Source: Candidatus Villigracilis vicinus
GTDB taxonomy: Bacteria; Chloroflexota; Anaerolineae; Anaerolineales; Villigracilaceae
Reading direction: 5' to 3'
Length of the DNA stretch: 64,000 nucleotides
Assembly (NCBI GenBank): GCA_016721315.1
Contig: JADKIL010000007.1
Coordinates: forward strand, 1-64,000
Part shown: positions 16,729-25,236 of the stretch, in pieces
Layout: every line of letters starts with the position of its first letter
Numbering within the stretch: position 1 is the stretch's first letter
Notes under the pieces: generated by a model
Told to the model about the DNA's origin: nothing
Database searches by the model: none
The model's input: only the letters and a program-made list of their open reading frames with translations
Position numbers and translations under genes: made by a program

Positions 16729-17907
16729 TTATCGTTTCGTTTTCCTTGGGTCGACTACACGGTGTTCTTCCAATCGCTTCTGCACGATCTTGCTGATCGC
16801 TTCCACAGTGATCGGCGATTCATCCATCACCCGCGAAAAATCCTCACGCGGAATCATCAACACTTCGACCGGATCGTTGCCCGCACGCACATTTGCAATA
16901 GACTTGCCGCCTCGTAATAGCTCTATATCACCGAAAAATTCATCTGCCCCAAGCCGCGAAAGGACAATGTCTTTACTACCGGATTTTTGCAGAACGATCT
17001 CCACATTGCCGCTGCGGATCATAAAGAAATGACCCACCTTCTCATCGCGCGAAAGGATAGTCTCTCCAGGTTGATAAGAACGCCGTTGCGCCAGCTTCGT
17101 AAATTCCAGCATGTGCCGATGGCGCAGTTTTGGTAAAGAACGCGAAATGGTCTCGTCGATCAGTTCGCCGTCTGAGATGATGAGATTGCGGTCTGTGCGT
17201 GAAGTCAGCGATGGATCATGCGTGACCATGACAATGGTCTTGCCTTGCTCCACAAAATGTTCAAAGATTCGGATAATGGTATCGGCAGAGCGGGTATCGA
17301 GATTACCGGTCGGCTCATCTGCGATCAATAGCGGCGGGTCACATGCCATGGCGCGTGCAATCGCAGCCAACTGTTGCTGACCCGTGGAAACCAGAACCGG
17401 CAGTTTATTTGCAAATTTCTCCAAACCCACCAGTGTCAATAATTCCAGGGCGCGTTTGGGGCGTTCATCGAAATCGTACATGTCCACATAATCCATCGGG
17501 AGCATGACGTTCTCAAGCAGGGTCAACATGGGCAGCAGCTGAAAGAACTGAAAAACGATACCAAGATTCTTCCCGCGCCAGCGCGAACGCTGACTCTCAC
17601 TTACACCGGTATAAATGTCATTATGGTTTACGATGACCCGCCCATCGCTGGGATGATCGATGCCAGTGATCATGTTCAACAAAGTGGACTTGCCGCTGCC
17701 AGATTTACCGACAATGGAAACGAATTCACCTTTGTTGATCATCAAGTCCACACCCTTAAGGACGGTAAACTCGCCAGCCGCATTGGAAAATCTTTTCACA
17801 ACGCCGCGCATTTCGATGATCGCTTCCAGCGCAGCATCATGCACACGCTGAGGAGCAGCCTTGTGCGGAGTCCGCGCCGGAGCGCGTTTTTTAGTCGCAG
17901 TGGTCAT
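16729..17907 (-). CDS. ABC transporter ATPase fused to a cyclic-nucleotide-binding-like domain
   Basis: A LolD/MacB-type ATPase (about 28-255) joined to a Crp-type cNMP-binding fold (268-378). Walker A GKSGSGKST is at 67-75, Gln120 in VFQFFQ, Walker B LLIADEP at 193-199, switch His230. The signature reads VSTGQ (173-177) instead of LSGGQ. The regulatory domain has FFGDIELLRGGKSIANVRA, recognisable as the phosphate-binding cassette but with Asp for Glu and Lys for the cyclic-phosphate Arg, so nucleotide binding is uncertain. Its ATG overlaps the stop of the first ATPase gene. It probably pairs with that ATPase on the double-FtsX permease. Confidence 0.88.
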   Translation of the reverse strand: MTTATKKRAPARTPHKAAPQRVHDAALEAIIEMRGVVKRFSNAAGEFTVLKGVDLMINKGEFVSIVGKSGSGKSTLLNMITGIDHPSDGRVIVNHNDIYTGVSESQRSRWRGKNLGIVFQFFQLLPMLTLLENVMLPMDYVDMYDFDERPKRALELLTLVGLEKFANKLPVLVSTGQQQLAAIARAMACDPPLLIADEPTGNLDTRSADTIIRIFEHFVEQGKTIVMVTHDPSLTSRTDRNLIISDGELIDETISRSLPKLRHRHMLEFTKLAQRRSYQPGETILSRDEKVGHFFMIRSGNVEIVLQKSGSKDIVLSRLGADEFFGDIELLRGGKSIANVRAGNDPVEVLMIPREDFSRVMDESPITVEAISKIVQKRLEEHRVVDPRKTKR

Positions 17908-18639
17908 TGTTTGCGGCTCCTCTTTGGCTTGGCAGCAGCCGTCACTTCCATTTCCAATTCTCCATCGGTAAGGGTCAGGCTGCGGGTAAAGCGTCCTCGC
18001 AAGCCCATATCATGCGTCACCATAATAATGGTCTTGCCGCGTTCCGTAACGAGCCGTGAAAACACATCGAAGATATGGTCCGCAGTGATCGAGTCTAAAC
18101 TCCCGGTGGGTTCATCGGCAACAAGAATCTCCGGGTCATTGGCAAGTGCCCGCGCGATCGCCACACGCTGTTGCTGTCCGCCGGAAACAAAGGCGGGGAG
18201 TTTATCGGCATGTTCTTCGATCTCGACCAGGCGCAATAGTTCCAAAGCGCGCTCACGTGATTCGCGCGGTTTAAAATTTTCAGCGAGGTCCATTGGCAGT
18301 GTAATATTCTCAACCAGGGTCAGCATGGGCAGCAATTGAAAAGATTGATACACCACACCCATCGTCTTGCCGCGCCAACGCGCCTTTTCATCTTCGCTCA
18401 GTTCATGCACAGAAACGCGCTGACCGCCAGAATTGACGATCACTTCCACCGCTGGAAAGTCCATCCACCCCGTTGATCATATTCAACAAAGTGGATTTAC
18501 CAGCGCCGGATTTTCCCACAACGCCAAGAAACTCCCCTGAATTTACCGTGAGGTTAATATTCCTTAACGCCGGAAAATCCCCTGCCGCCGTTGAGTAGGT
18601 CTTGCTTACATTTTTTAATTCAATAATGGATGTATTCAT
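17904..18639 (-). pseudogene. LolD/MacB-type ABC ATPase, frameshifted
   Basis: Two overlapping frames together make one ATPase. The first, from ATG at 18639, has Walker A GKSGAGKST and runs to LLNMINGVDGLSSG. The second continues with EVIVNSGGQRV, the Q-loop region VVYQSFQLLPMLTL, the canonical signature VSGGQQQR, Walker B ILVADEPTG and the switch His in VTHD. They are joined by one extra base near 18441-18450 (GGTGGAAGTG where GGTGAAGTG would restore the frame). All motifs are intact, so a sequencing or assembly error is at least as likely as real loss. If functional it would pair with the downstream ATPase. Confidence 0.8.
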
Positions 18640-18702
18640 AAGCGAGCCAAATTGTACCCCTATTGTGCAATAGAGCGCAAAAGGCTTATTTGCAGTTTAT
18701 TT

Positions 18703-19368
18703 TCAATCGTTTTGCAGACAAGCCAGCACCGCAGCCACTGCACCTTGCGGCTCCTCTTTTAAGACCGCCAACACAGGAAATACCCCCAACGAATAGACTT
18801 CACGGGGGTTCCCCGCTTTCCAATGCTTTGGGAGGATACCAATTGCATTGGATTCGGCGTTGAGCAGGTCAGACATTTGCTGCGGACCTGCCGCAATGTC
18901 TGCGGACGAAGCAACGCTTCTACCTTGCATCACAAATTGCTCAAACACCCGTTGCACATCCAACTCTGACGGATATACCCACACTTGCATGGAAGGATCC
19001 CCCAAGCCGGAAAACAACGCCTGAGCCTCTTCGAGAGAGAGCTTCTGCACCGGGCTTTCACGATGCGTAACGATAAGCAACTCCTCTTCATCGATTTGAT
19101 AAGCAGGGACAAGTAAAGTTTCCGGCTCGCCAATGCGCAGATAGATCTGTGGATCATCGGGCGCGATCTTCACCACAATGGAAAGTTCATCAGCGCAAGC
19201 GAACAAATCGCTCATCCACGGCTGCGCAGCGGAAGTGGCATCCGCAGAGATCATTTGCTGAGTAGTTGGTTGATCTGAAGGCGCACATGCTGCGAACAGG
19301 GTGGAAATAGAAGAAAGGAAAGTTAGAAGCACATACCCCATCTTTCCTGAATATCCGTTTTGCGACAT
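18703..19368 (-). CDS. Lipoprotein, PstS-like substrate-binding fold
   Basis: A 221-residue exported protein. The signal has LLTFLSSISTLFAAC, so the lipid-modified Cys is near residue 28. The mature part has features of the PBP-like family related to phosphate-binding proteins: VVKIAPDDPQIYLR, LSLEEAQALFSG (a common PstS-like block), VWVYPSELDVQRVFEQF and NAIGILPKHW. The ligand cannot be inferred, and the protein is shorter than PstS. It is the first gene before the exporter/kinase operon, 63 bases from the ATPase start, and may be its extracytoplasmic component. Confidence 0.7.
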   Translation of the reverse strand: MSQNGYSGKMGYVLLTFLSSISTLFAACAPSDQPTTQQMISADATSAAQPWMSDLFACADELSIVVKIAPDDPQIYLRIGEPETLLVPAYQIDEEELLIVTHRESPVQKLSLEEAQALFSGLGDPSMQVWVYPSELDVQRVFEQFVMQGRSVASSADIAAGPQQMSDLLNAESNAIGILPKHWKAGNPREVYSLGVFPVLAVLKEEPQGAVAAVLACLQND

Positions 19369-19431
19369 AAGTTCTTTCTCCGTAACCTGTGCGGCAAACT
19401 TTTACGGCGACGTCCCCGCCGCCGTAACCAA

Positions 19432-20523
19432 TTACCAGTTTTTTAGAAACGCAGAGATCAACTTTACACGTTGAGCGAGGCTGCCAGCAAAGATGTATTC
19501 ACGTTCTGAATGATAGTTCTCGCCGATGGCACCTAACCCGTCCAACACGGGAATACCGAACGGCGCGACAAGGTTCGCATCAGAAACGCCACCTGTGCCG
19601 CCTGCCTTTAGATCAACGCCGATCTCGGCGGCAATCGTCTTTGCCTTGCCAAACGTTGCCTGCATCAACTCATCGAACGGCATCGGTCCGCGATTGAGAG
19701 AACCAGTTACTTCGATAGAGGTACCGTCTAACACAGGCTTGAGCTCTTTCATCAACGCTTCGAGGCGTTCCCATTCTCCAGGCTGTAAAATACGCACATC
19801 CACATCGATATTGGCTTCGTCTGGCACTACGTTTGAAACCGTCCCGCCGCTGATCACACCGACATTTAATGTGGTTTTCTTTTCATAGTCCGTCATCTTT
19901 TGTATCGCGATGACCTGATGTGCCATTTCTTCGATGGCATTGCGTCCTTTTTCGTGGTCGCCGCCTGCATGTGCGGCGCGCCCTTTCACTTTAACGTGGA
20001 AACCGCCGCCGCCCTTGCGCCATGTCTTCAATGAGCCGTCGATCAGGGCGGGTTCCATCACCAGCACCAATTCAGACTCTTTCGCAAGACGCTGTATCAA
20101 TTCACGGGATGTATCACTGCCGATCTCTTCATCAGAGGTGCATAGCAATGTGATCGGACGGGTAGTCCCATTTTGACGAGCGTCTTCAATGGCGCCAAGT
20201 GAAATGGCAATGCTCGCTTTCATGTCCGACACACCAGGACCCATGATCTTGCCTTCAGCTTCACTGTACGGGAATTTTTTGAGTGTACCCAACGGAAAGA
20301 CCGTGTCCATGTGGCAAACCAGGAGGATCGGTTTCCTCTTGGCGTCGGCTCCCCAGCGTGCAATGACATGATCGCCAGTTACCGCATTGGGAATGATCTC
20401 CACTGCCGCACCTAATTTACGCGCCTCATCAACAACGATCGCGCCGACTCGATCCACGGCGGCTTTTTCATGCGAGGGCGACTCAGTTTCAACCAACAAT
20501 TTAAGAAGGGATTTTGTGTCCAT
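19432..20523 (-). CDS. M20 family metallopeptidase
   Basis: A dizinc amidohydrolase or peptidase of the glutamate carboxypeptidase/ArgE type. The ATG at 20523 has GGAG seven bases upstream and gives 363 residues; longer starts upstream add an unrelated hydrophobic leader. Zinc ligands are visible: His71 and Asp73 (CHMDTVFP), Asp100 (GPGVSDMK), the catalytic Glu pair in TSDEEIGS (132-133), and a C-terminal His in GENYHSERE. The dimerisation domain is present (KVKGRAAHAGGDHEKGRNAIEE). The substrate is unknown. It is 39 bases downstream of uppP. Confidence 0.88.
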   Translation of the reverse strand: MDTKSLLKLLVETESPSHEKAAVDRVGAIVVDEARKLGAAVEIIPNAVTGDHVIARWGADAKRKPILLVCHMDTVFPLGTLKKFPYSEAEGKIMGPGVSDMKASIAISLGAIEDARQNGTTRPITLLCTSDEEIGSDTSRELIQRLAKESELVLVMEPALIDGSLKTWRKGGGGFHVKVKGRAAHAGGDHEKGRNAIEEMAHQVIAIQKMTDYEKKTTLNVGVISGGTVSNVVPDEANIDVDVRILQPGEWERLEALMKELKPVLDGTSIEVTGSLNRGPMPFDELMQATFGKAKTIAAEIGVDLKAGGTGGVSDANLVAPFGIPVLDGLGAIGENYHSEREYIFAGSLAQRVKLISAFLKNW

Positions 20524-20561
20524 ACAGTCTCCAGAAATCAATAATAATGATATGGGACGAA

Positions 20562-21374
20562 CTACTTCAAAAATAATACGAGCAGTCCTGCCATAAAACA
20601 ATAGAGCGCAAAAACATACAAAGAGTGTTTGCGCAAATATCCAAGCAGCCAACGGATCGCCAGCCAACCGATAATGGCAGATGTTACAAAACCGGTCAGC
20701 AGGATGGGTAAAAACTCCGTTGTATTCGGGAGGAGAATGGCTTGAATGGTCTCATACAAGCCCGCCACAAGCAGGATCGGTGCAGACATCAAGAAGGCGA
20801 AACGCGCCGCCGAAGGGCGGTCAAAGCCGCGGAACATTGCTCCTGCCATCGTTGAGCCGGAGCGGGAGGCACCGGGGAAGATCGCCAGTACTTGAAACAA
20901 ACCGACCGAGAGAGCATCCGCCCATGTGGCAGATTCCAATACACGGCTCTTTTTATCGAAATATTCCACTACTGCCAGCAGAATAGCCGTGAATAAAAGG
21001 CGAACCCCAGCCCACAATAAGGGATCACCGGACATATCTTTTACGAACTGATTCAACACCAGTCCCACCACACCTGCAGGAATGGTCGCTGCAATGACCA
21101 GCCAGCCGAGATAAGCATTAAGATTCTCAAATGGCTTTTTATGATAGATGCCAAGCAGAAAGGCTTTGCTGATTTCATATATATCGTGCCAGAAGAAGAT
21201 CAGCATGGCGAGCACAGTTCCCATTTGGATGATGATATTGAACGCAAAAGTACGGTCATCTGAGGGGAGCCCAAGTAATTTACCGGCAATGAGCAGATGC
21301 GCAGTGGAAGAAACAGGGATGAACTCCGTCAGCCCCTGAACAATGCCGAGTAGGAACGCTTGAAATGTATTCAC
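20562..21374 (-). CDS. uppP: Undecaprenyl-diphosphate phosphatase UppP
   Basis: A membrane phosphatase that recycles the lipid carrier for cell-wall synthesis. The 270 residues have about eight membrane segments and both family motifs: QGLTEFIPVSSTAHLLI near the N-terminus, with the catalytic Glu, and FPGASRSGSTMAGA in the middle. It starts with GTG at 21374, overlapping the TGA of tgt (GTGA), so the two are coupled. Confidence 0.96.
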   Translation of the reverse strand: MNTFQAFLLGIVQGLTEFIPVSSTAHLLIAGKLLGLPSDDRTFAFNIIIQMGTVLAMLIFFWHDIYEISKAFLLGIYHKKPFENLNAYLGWLVIAATIPAGVVGLVLNQFVKDMSGDPLLWAGVRLLFTAILLAVVEYFDKKSRVLESATWADALSVGLFQVLAIFPGASRSGSTMAGAMFRGFDRPSAARFAFLMSAPILLVAGLYETIQAILLPNTTEFLPILLTGFVTSAIIGWLAIRWLLGYLRKHSLYVFALYCFMAGLLVLFLK

Positions 21375-22501
21375 CGGGCAATTCCATTCATTGCACGTTT
21401 GGCATTATTCGACCATTGTGCCAGCATTTCCGGCGCGCGAGATTCAAAAGAGCCGTCGGCAACATAGATACGGATACGCTCCATCAGGCGGATCAATGCC
21501 CGCAAATTATGAATGGAGATCAGAGTTCCCGCCAGCAGTTCCTTTGCCACGATCAAATGGCGGATGTATGCGCGCGTAAAAGTGGTGCAGGCATAGCAAT
21601 CGCAGGTCTCATCGATCGGGCGCTCGTCTCTTGCAAAAGTGGCGTTCATCATATTAAGACGCCCTTCCGGTGCAAAAGCGGAATGATGCCGTGCCAGCCG
21701 GGTGGGCAGAACACAATCGAAGATATCCACTCCACGCAGAACCCCGTTGATCAGGTCTTCGGGGGTGCCAACTCCCATCAAATAACGCGGTTTGTTTTCA
21801 GGCAGCAATGGTGTGACAACATCCAATGTATCGTGCATTTCCTGTTTGGTCTCACCAACGGAGAGCCCTCCAATGGCGATACCGGGCGTATCAAGAGAAG
21901 AAATGAATCTGGCAGACTCCTCACGCAGTGCAGGGTCAACACCGCCTTGAATGATCCCGAAAAGAGCCTGGTCGCTGCGTGTTTTTGCTTTGAGCGAACG
22001 CTCCGCCCAACGATGGGTCCGCTCCATGGCTTTCTTAATATAAGCATGGTCGTTGGGATCAGAACATTCATCGAACGCCATGATGATATCTGCCCCAAGG
22101 TTTTCCTGAATGGCAATGGATTTCTCAGGCGTGAAACGATGCGTGGAACCATCAATGTGACTCTTAAAGGTCACACCATCTTCATCCACTTTGCGGGTTT
22201 GAGAAAGTGAAAATACCTGAAAACCGCCGGAGTCGGTCAGCATTGGGTTGGGCCACTGCATGAACTTATGAAGTCCACCCATATCACGTACGAGTTCATC
22301 GCCTGGGCGAAGGTATAAGTGATAGGTATTGCTCAAGACAAGGGAAGCACTGATGCCTTTCAAATGTTCCGGCGTCAGGGTTTTAACGGTTGCTTGTGTA
22401 CCAACAGGAGCAAAAACAGGAGTGACCAGGTTGCCATGCGGGGTGGAAAAGACGCCCGTACGGGCACGGTTATTTTTGGCTGTAATGTTGAATTCAAACA
22501 T
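21371..22501 (-). CDS. tgt: tRNA-guanine transglycosylase Tgt
   Basis: Exchanges guanine 34 of GU(N) tRNAs for preQ1. The 376-residue protein has PVGTQATVKTLTPEHL, SNTYHLYLRPGD, the nucleophile region LTDSGGFQVFSLS, IMAFDEC, GGLSVGE, LMGVGTPEDL, the second active-site motif GVDIFDCVLPTR, and the zinc site CDCYACTTFTRAYIRHL. With queA in the same window this supports a queuosine pathway. The genes are 15 kb apart, so they are not one operon. Confidence 0.97.
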   Translation of the reverse strand: MFEFNITAKNNRARTGVFSTPHGNLVTPVFAPVGTQATVKTLTPEHLKGISASLVLSNTYHLYLRPGDELVRDMGGLHKFMQWPNPMLTDSGGFQVFSLSQTRKVDEDGVTFKSHIDGSTHRFTPEKSIAIQENLGADIIMAFDECSDPNDHAYIKKAMERTHRWAERSLKAKTRSDQALFGIIQGGVDPALREESARFISSLDTPGIAIGGLSVGETKQEMHDTLDVVTPLLPENKPRYLMGVGTPEDLINGVLRGVDIFDCVLPTRLARHHSAFAPEGRLNMMNATFARDERPIDETCDCYACTTFTRAYIRHLIVAKELLAGTLISIHNLRALIRLMERIRIYVADGSFESRAPEMLAQWSNNAKRAMNGIAR

Positions 22502-22620
22502 AAGCGAATTATACAGGATGAAACCCCGCCCTCGAATTGGTAGGTAAACTCACGCGGAATTGGTCCTTTTGCAAAGTCAGACCGATTTATATAATGGAGA
22601 AAACGTTAGGAGTAGGACAA

Positions 22621-23241
22621 ATGAAAAAAATTATTGTTATCGTTCCATTGATGGGCTTTCTTGCTTTTGCCGCCTGCACACAAGGCACTGAACCTACCGG
22701 ACTGCCCATTCCCACCCCGTTGGCGGCGGAAGAAACCAAGCCGCCCACATTCGACCCCAATCACTTTCTCACCGCCACCTTGGTGCCATTCTATACCCAA
22801 GTCCCATCGCCTACATTTGTAGGCGAACCCGCCACAGTCAACATCGCCTTGAACATGGGCTCAGGCGGGGCAGGCTTCTCTGCCAACCTTTACGCACAGG
22901 AAGTGTACACAGGCAGAACGGTTGGGATCTTCATGTCTGCGGGCATGCACACCGCGCCGCTCTTACCCACCTCGCCTCCATTGGATATGGCTGTGCCTGC
23001 CCCGGGAACCTATGTCTTCTATGCCCGCCTCAGCAATGACCCCATGGATTATCACTACGGCTACACAGAATGTTCCGTTCCGACTGATTGCGTTGGCAGT
23101 CCATTGCTTGCGCTGGATGTACTTCCCGGCAAACACTACACCGTCTTGATTGTAGACCGCAAAGCACTGCTACCCGGCATTGACGAACGCGGACTGCCAG
23201 TTACGGTGCCATGGGTCAAACTGGTAGAATCAACTCCGTGA
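22621..23241 (+). CDS. Putative lipoprotein
   Basis: The ATG at 22621 is preceded by TAGGAG and gives 206 residues with the lipoprotein signal MKKIIVIVPLMGFLAFAAC (Cys19), followed by a Pro/Thr-rich linker (TGLPIPTPL). The remainder is a probable beta-rich domain with VNIALNMGSGGAGFSANLY and two late cysteines (ECSVPTDC). The family is not recognised. It ends in GTGA overlapping the likely GTG start of the MocR-type gene. The two may be cotranscribed, although their functions look unrelated. Confidence 0.72.
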   Translation: MKKIIVIVPLMGFLAFAACTQGTEPTGLPIPTPLAAEETKPPTFDPNHFLTATLVPFYTQVPSPTFVGEPATVNIALNMGSGGAGFSANLYAQEVYTGRTVGIFMSAGMHTAPLLPTSPPLDMAVPAPGTYVFYARLSNDPMDYHYGYTECSVPTDCVGSPLLALDVLPGKHYTVLIVDRKALLPGIDERGLPVTVPWVKLVESTP

Positions 23242-24668
23242 AAACATTGCTAATTCCTTTAGATACGAACGCCACCAAGCCGCTCTACTTGCAGGTTGCA
23301 GACTACATTACAGAAGCCGCCCGCAACGGACAGCTGCAATCGGGACAGCAACTACCGCCATCTCGCACACTGGCAGACCAAAATAGCGTCCATCGCTCTA
23401 CGATCATCAATGCCTACCAGGAACTAAAGGCGCGCGGCGTGCTGGCATCCAAACCGGGAAGTGGAAGTTATATCGAAAAGGGATTGAGCGAAAGTAGCTC
23501 ACTGGTTCAAAAAATGCCCGCTCAGGACACGATTCAGACCGATGAGCTTATTGCAGAGATCCGCCGTATGCATTGGTCTGAAGGCATGATCTCGCTTGGG
23601 TATGGTCCACCAGCAGATGAACTGATGCCCGTTGAAGATTTCGATCGCTCCCGTCAACGGGTATTGAGGCGTGACGGAAAAAAGACCGCCAACTACGAAC
23701 ATCCGCAAGGGTACTATCCATTAAGACAAGCAATCTGCGCAGACCTTGTCAAACAAGGTATTCAAGCCGACCCTAACGATGTACTGATCACAAATGGCGT
23801 ATTGGAAGGCGTATCCCTTATCAGCCGCGCACTCGCCGCGCCCGGCGATAGTGTATTGACCGAACTACCCCAATACTTTGGCAATTGGACAAACTTCAGT
23901 TACCTCGGTCTGAACGTGCGTGGATTTGACCTACTTGAAAGCGGACCCGATTTCGCATCACTCGAGGCGCAACTTCAAGACGCAAATGACCGCCTGCGTT
24001 TCGTCTTTGTCACCGCAGATCATCAAAATCCGCTGGGCACCTGTTGGACGATGCCCGCCCGACATGAATTTCTAAAAATGATGAACAAGTACGATATCCC
24101 CGTTGTGGAAGATGCAACCTATCGCGACCTTACCTACGACGGCATGCCACACACTCCGCTTCGCGCCCTAGACCCGGATGTGATCTATGTAGGGACATTC
24201 TCTCATTCGCTGATGCCCGGTTTGCGCATCGGGTTCGTCCTTTGCCACGGACGCCTGCGCGAACACATCGAACGCCTCAAAGCCATTTCCAGCGGACCTG
24301 TCGAAACGCTCAACCAGCGCGCCCTCGCAGACTTTCTCTCCACCGGCGAGTATGAGCGACACCTCGAACGCATCATCCCCGTCTATCGCTCACGGCGTGA
24401 TGCACTGCTAAATGCCATGCAAACCCACTTCCCCGCCGACCTGCGCTGGACAAAACCCAGCGGAGGGTTCTTCGTGTGGGTCTGGTTACCCGAACGAATA
24501 TCAGCTATTGATCTATTCTATCGTTCCTTGAAAAAGGGAATTTCCATCGCCCCCGCCAATATTTTTTACCCGGGTCCGTGCCCGCAAAATGCATTCCGCC
24601 TTGCCTTCTCACATCACTCCGAAGATGTGCTCACTCGTGCCGTTATGGAAATCGGGCAGTTGTTATAA
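23238..24668 (+). CDS. MocR-type regulator (GntR HTH fused to PLP aminotransferase)
   Basis: A 476-residue transcription factor: a winged helix of the GntR family (about 14-80, with LYLQVADYI, LPPSRTLADQNSVHRSTI and SGSYIE) joined to an aminotransferase fold (about 120-470). The aldimine Lys of aminotransferases should lie after VGTFSHSLMPGLRIGFV, but the motif there is FSHSLMPG, so the usual SK is SH and the Lys is not obvious. That leaves PLP binding in doubt. GTG at 23238 overlaps the previous stop; an ATG at 23211 is an alternative. A PdxR-like or GabR-like role cannot be chosen from sequence. Confidence 0.85.
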   Translation: MKTLLIPLDTNATKPLYLQVADYITEAARNGQLQSGQQLPPSRTLADQNSVHRSTIINAYQELKARGVLASKPGSGSYIEKGLSESSSLVQKMPAQDTIQTDELIAEIRRMHWSEGMISLGYGPPADELMPVEDFDRSRQRVLRRDGKKTANYEHPQGYYPLRQAICADLVKQGIQADPNDVLITNGVLEGVSLISRALAAPGDSVLTELPQYFGNWTNFSYLGLNVRGFDLLESGPDFASLEAQLQDANDRLRFVFVTADHQNPLGTCWTMPARHEFLKMMNKYDIPVVEDATYRDLTYDGMPHTPLRALDPDVIYVGTFSHSLMPGLRIGFVLCHGRLREHIERLKAISSGPVETLNQRALADFLSTGEYERHLERIIPVYRSRRDALLNAMQTHFPADLRWTKPSGGFFVWVWLPERISAIDLFYRSLKKGISIAPANIFYPGPCPQNAFRLAFSHHSEDVLTRAVMEIGQLL

Positions 24669-24739
24669 ACAACAGCCTTCATGTGTGAAGAATTGGGGAA
24701 AATAAAAAAGGCAAGTTTGCAAAAACCCAGAACCCTATA

Positions 24740-25144
24740 TCAGCCCTCGTCATGCTTTTCGAGGTCTGTGAGCAACAGATCCAACGCCCCCACAGAGATC
24801 TGTAACTCACGCAATGAAATTCCAAGCGAAACGATCATCAAGACCAGCGCCGCACCAAAGCTCCATTTGCCGCCATCAGACCAACCGGCAAACAACGCGA
24901 ACATACTCACCACACACATCAACAAGCTCAACACGCCCACGATCTGCATATTACGAATGAGATAAACACGATAGCGCAGGTTATCGATCTGCGCCAGCAG
25001 GTTCTTATCGCCGCTTTCATGAAAACGGTCATTCAGGCTGCGGATGATGGTGGCAAGTGTCAAAAAACGATTGGTGTATGCCAACATCAAAAGCGAAACC
25101 GTTGGGAACAATAAAGCCGGGGTGGTTAACGAAAGCTCTTCCAT
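24740..25144 (-). CDS. DUF2721 membrane protein
   Basis: A 134-residue protein with three hydrophobic segments (about 5-25, 60-85 and 92-110). The first is followed by YTNRFLTLATIIRSL, and the middle has the NLRYRVYLIRNMQ block that I associate with DUF2721. The function is unknown. The ATG at 25144 is preferred over a TTG three codons upstream. It diverges from recJ with a 92-bp gap and converges on the MocR-type gene. Confidence 0.75.
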   Translation of the reverse strand: MEELSLTTPALLFPTVSLLMLAYTNRFLTLATIIRSLNDRFHESGDKNLLAQIDNLRYRVYLIRNMQIVGVLSLLMCVVSMFALFAGWSDGGKWSFGAALVLMIVSLGISLRELQISVGALDLLLTDLEKHDEG

Positions 25145-25236
25145 GATAAACAAATTATACCCGTCTCAAATATCCATAATATATGCGGCTTCCCCTTCCT
25201 ATTGACTTTGGACTCGTTTATACTCCGCACACTTTT

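Noticed and set aside
19402..19427. Terminator between the PstS-like lipoprotein and M20 genes
   Set aside because: A good 8-bp stem exists, but no T-run follows on the minus strand.
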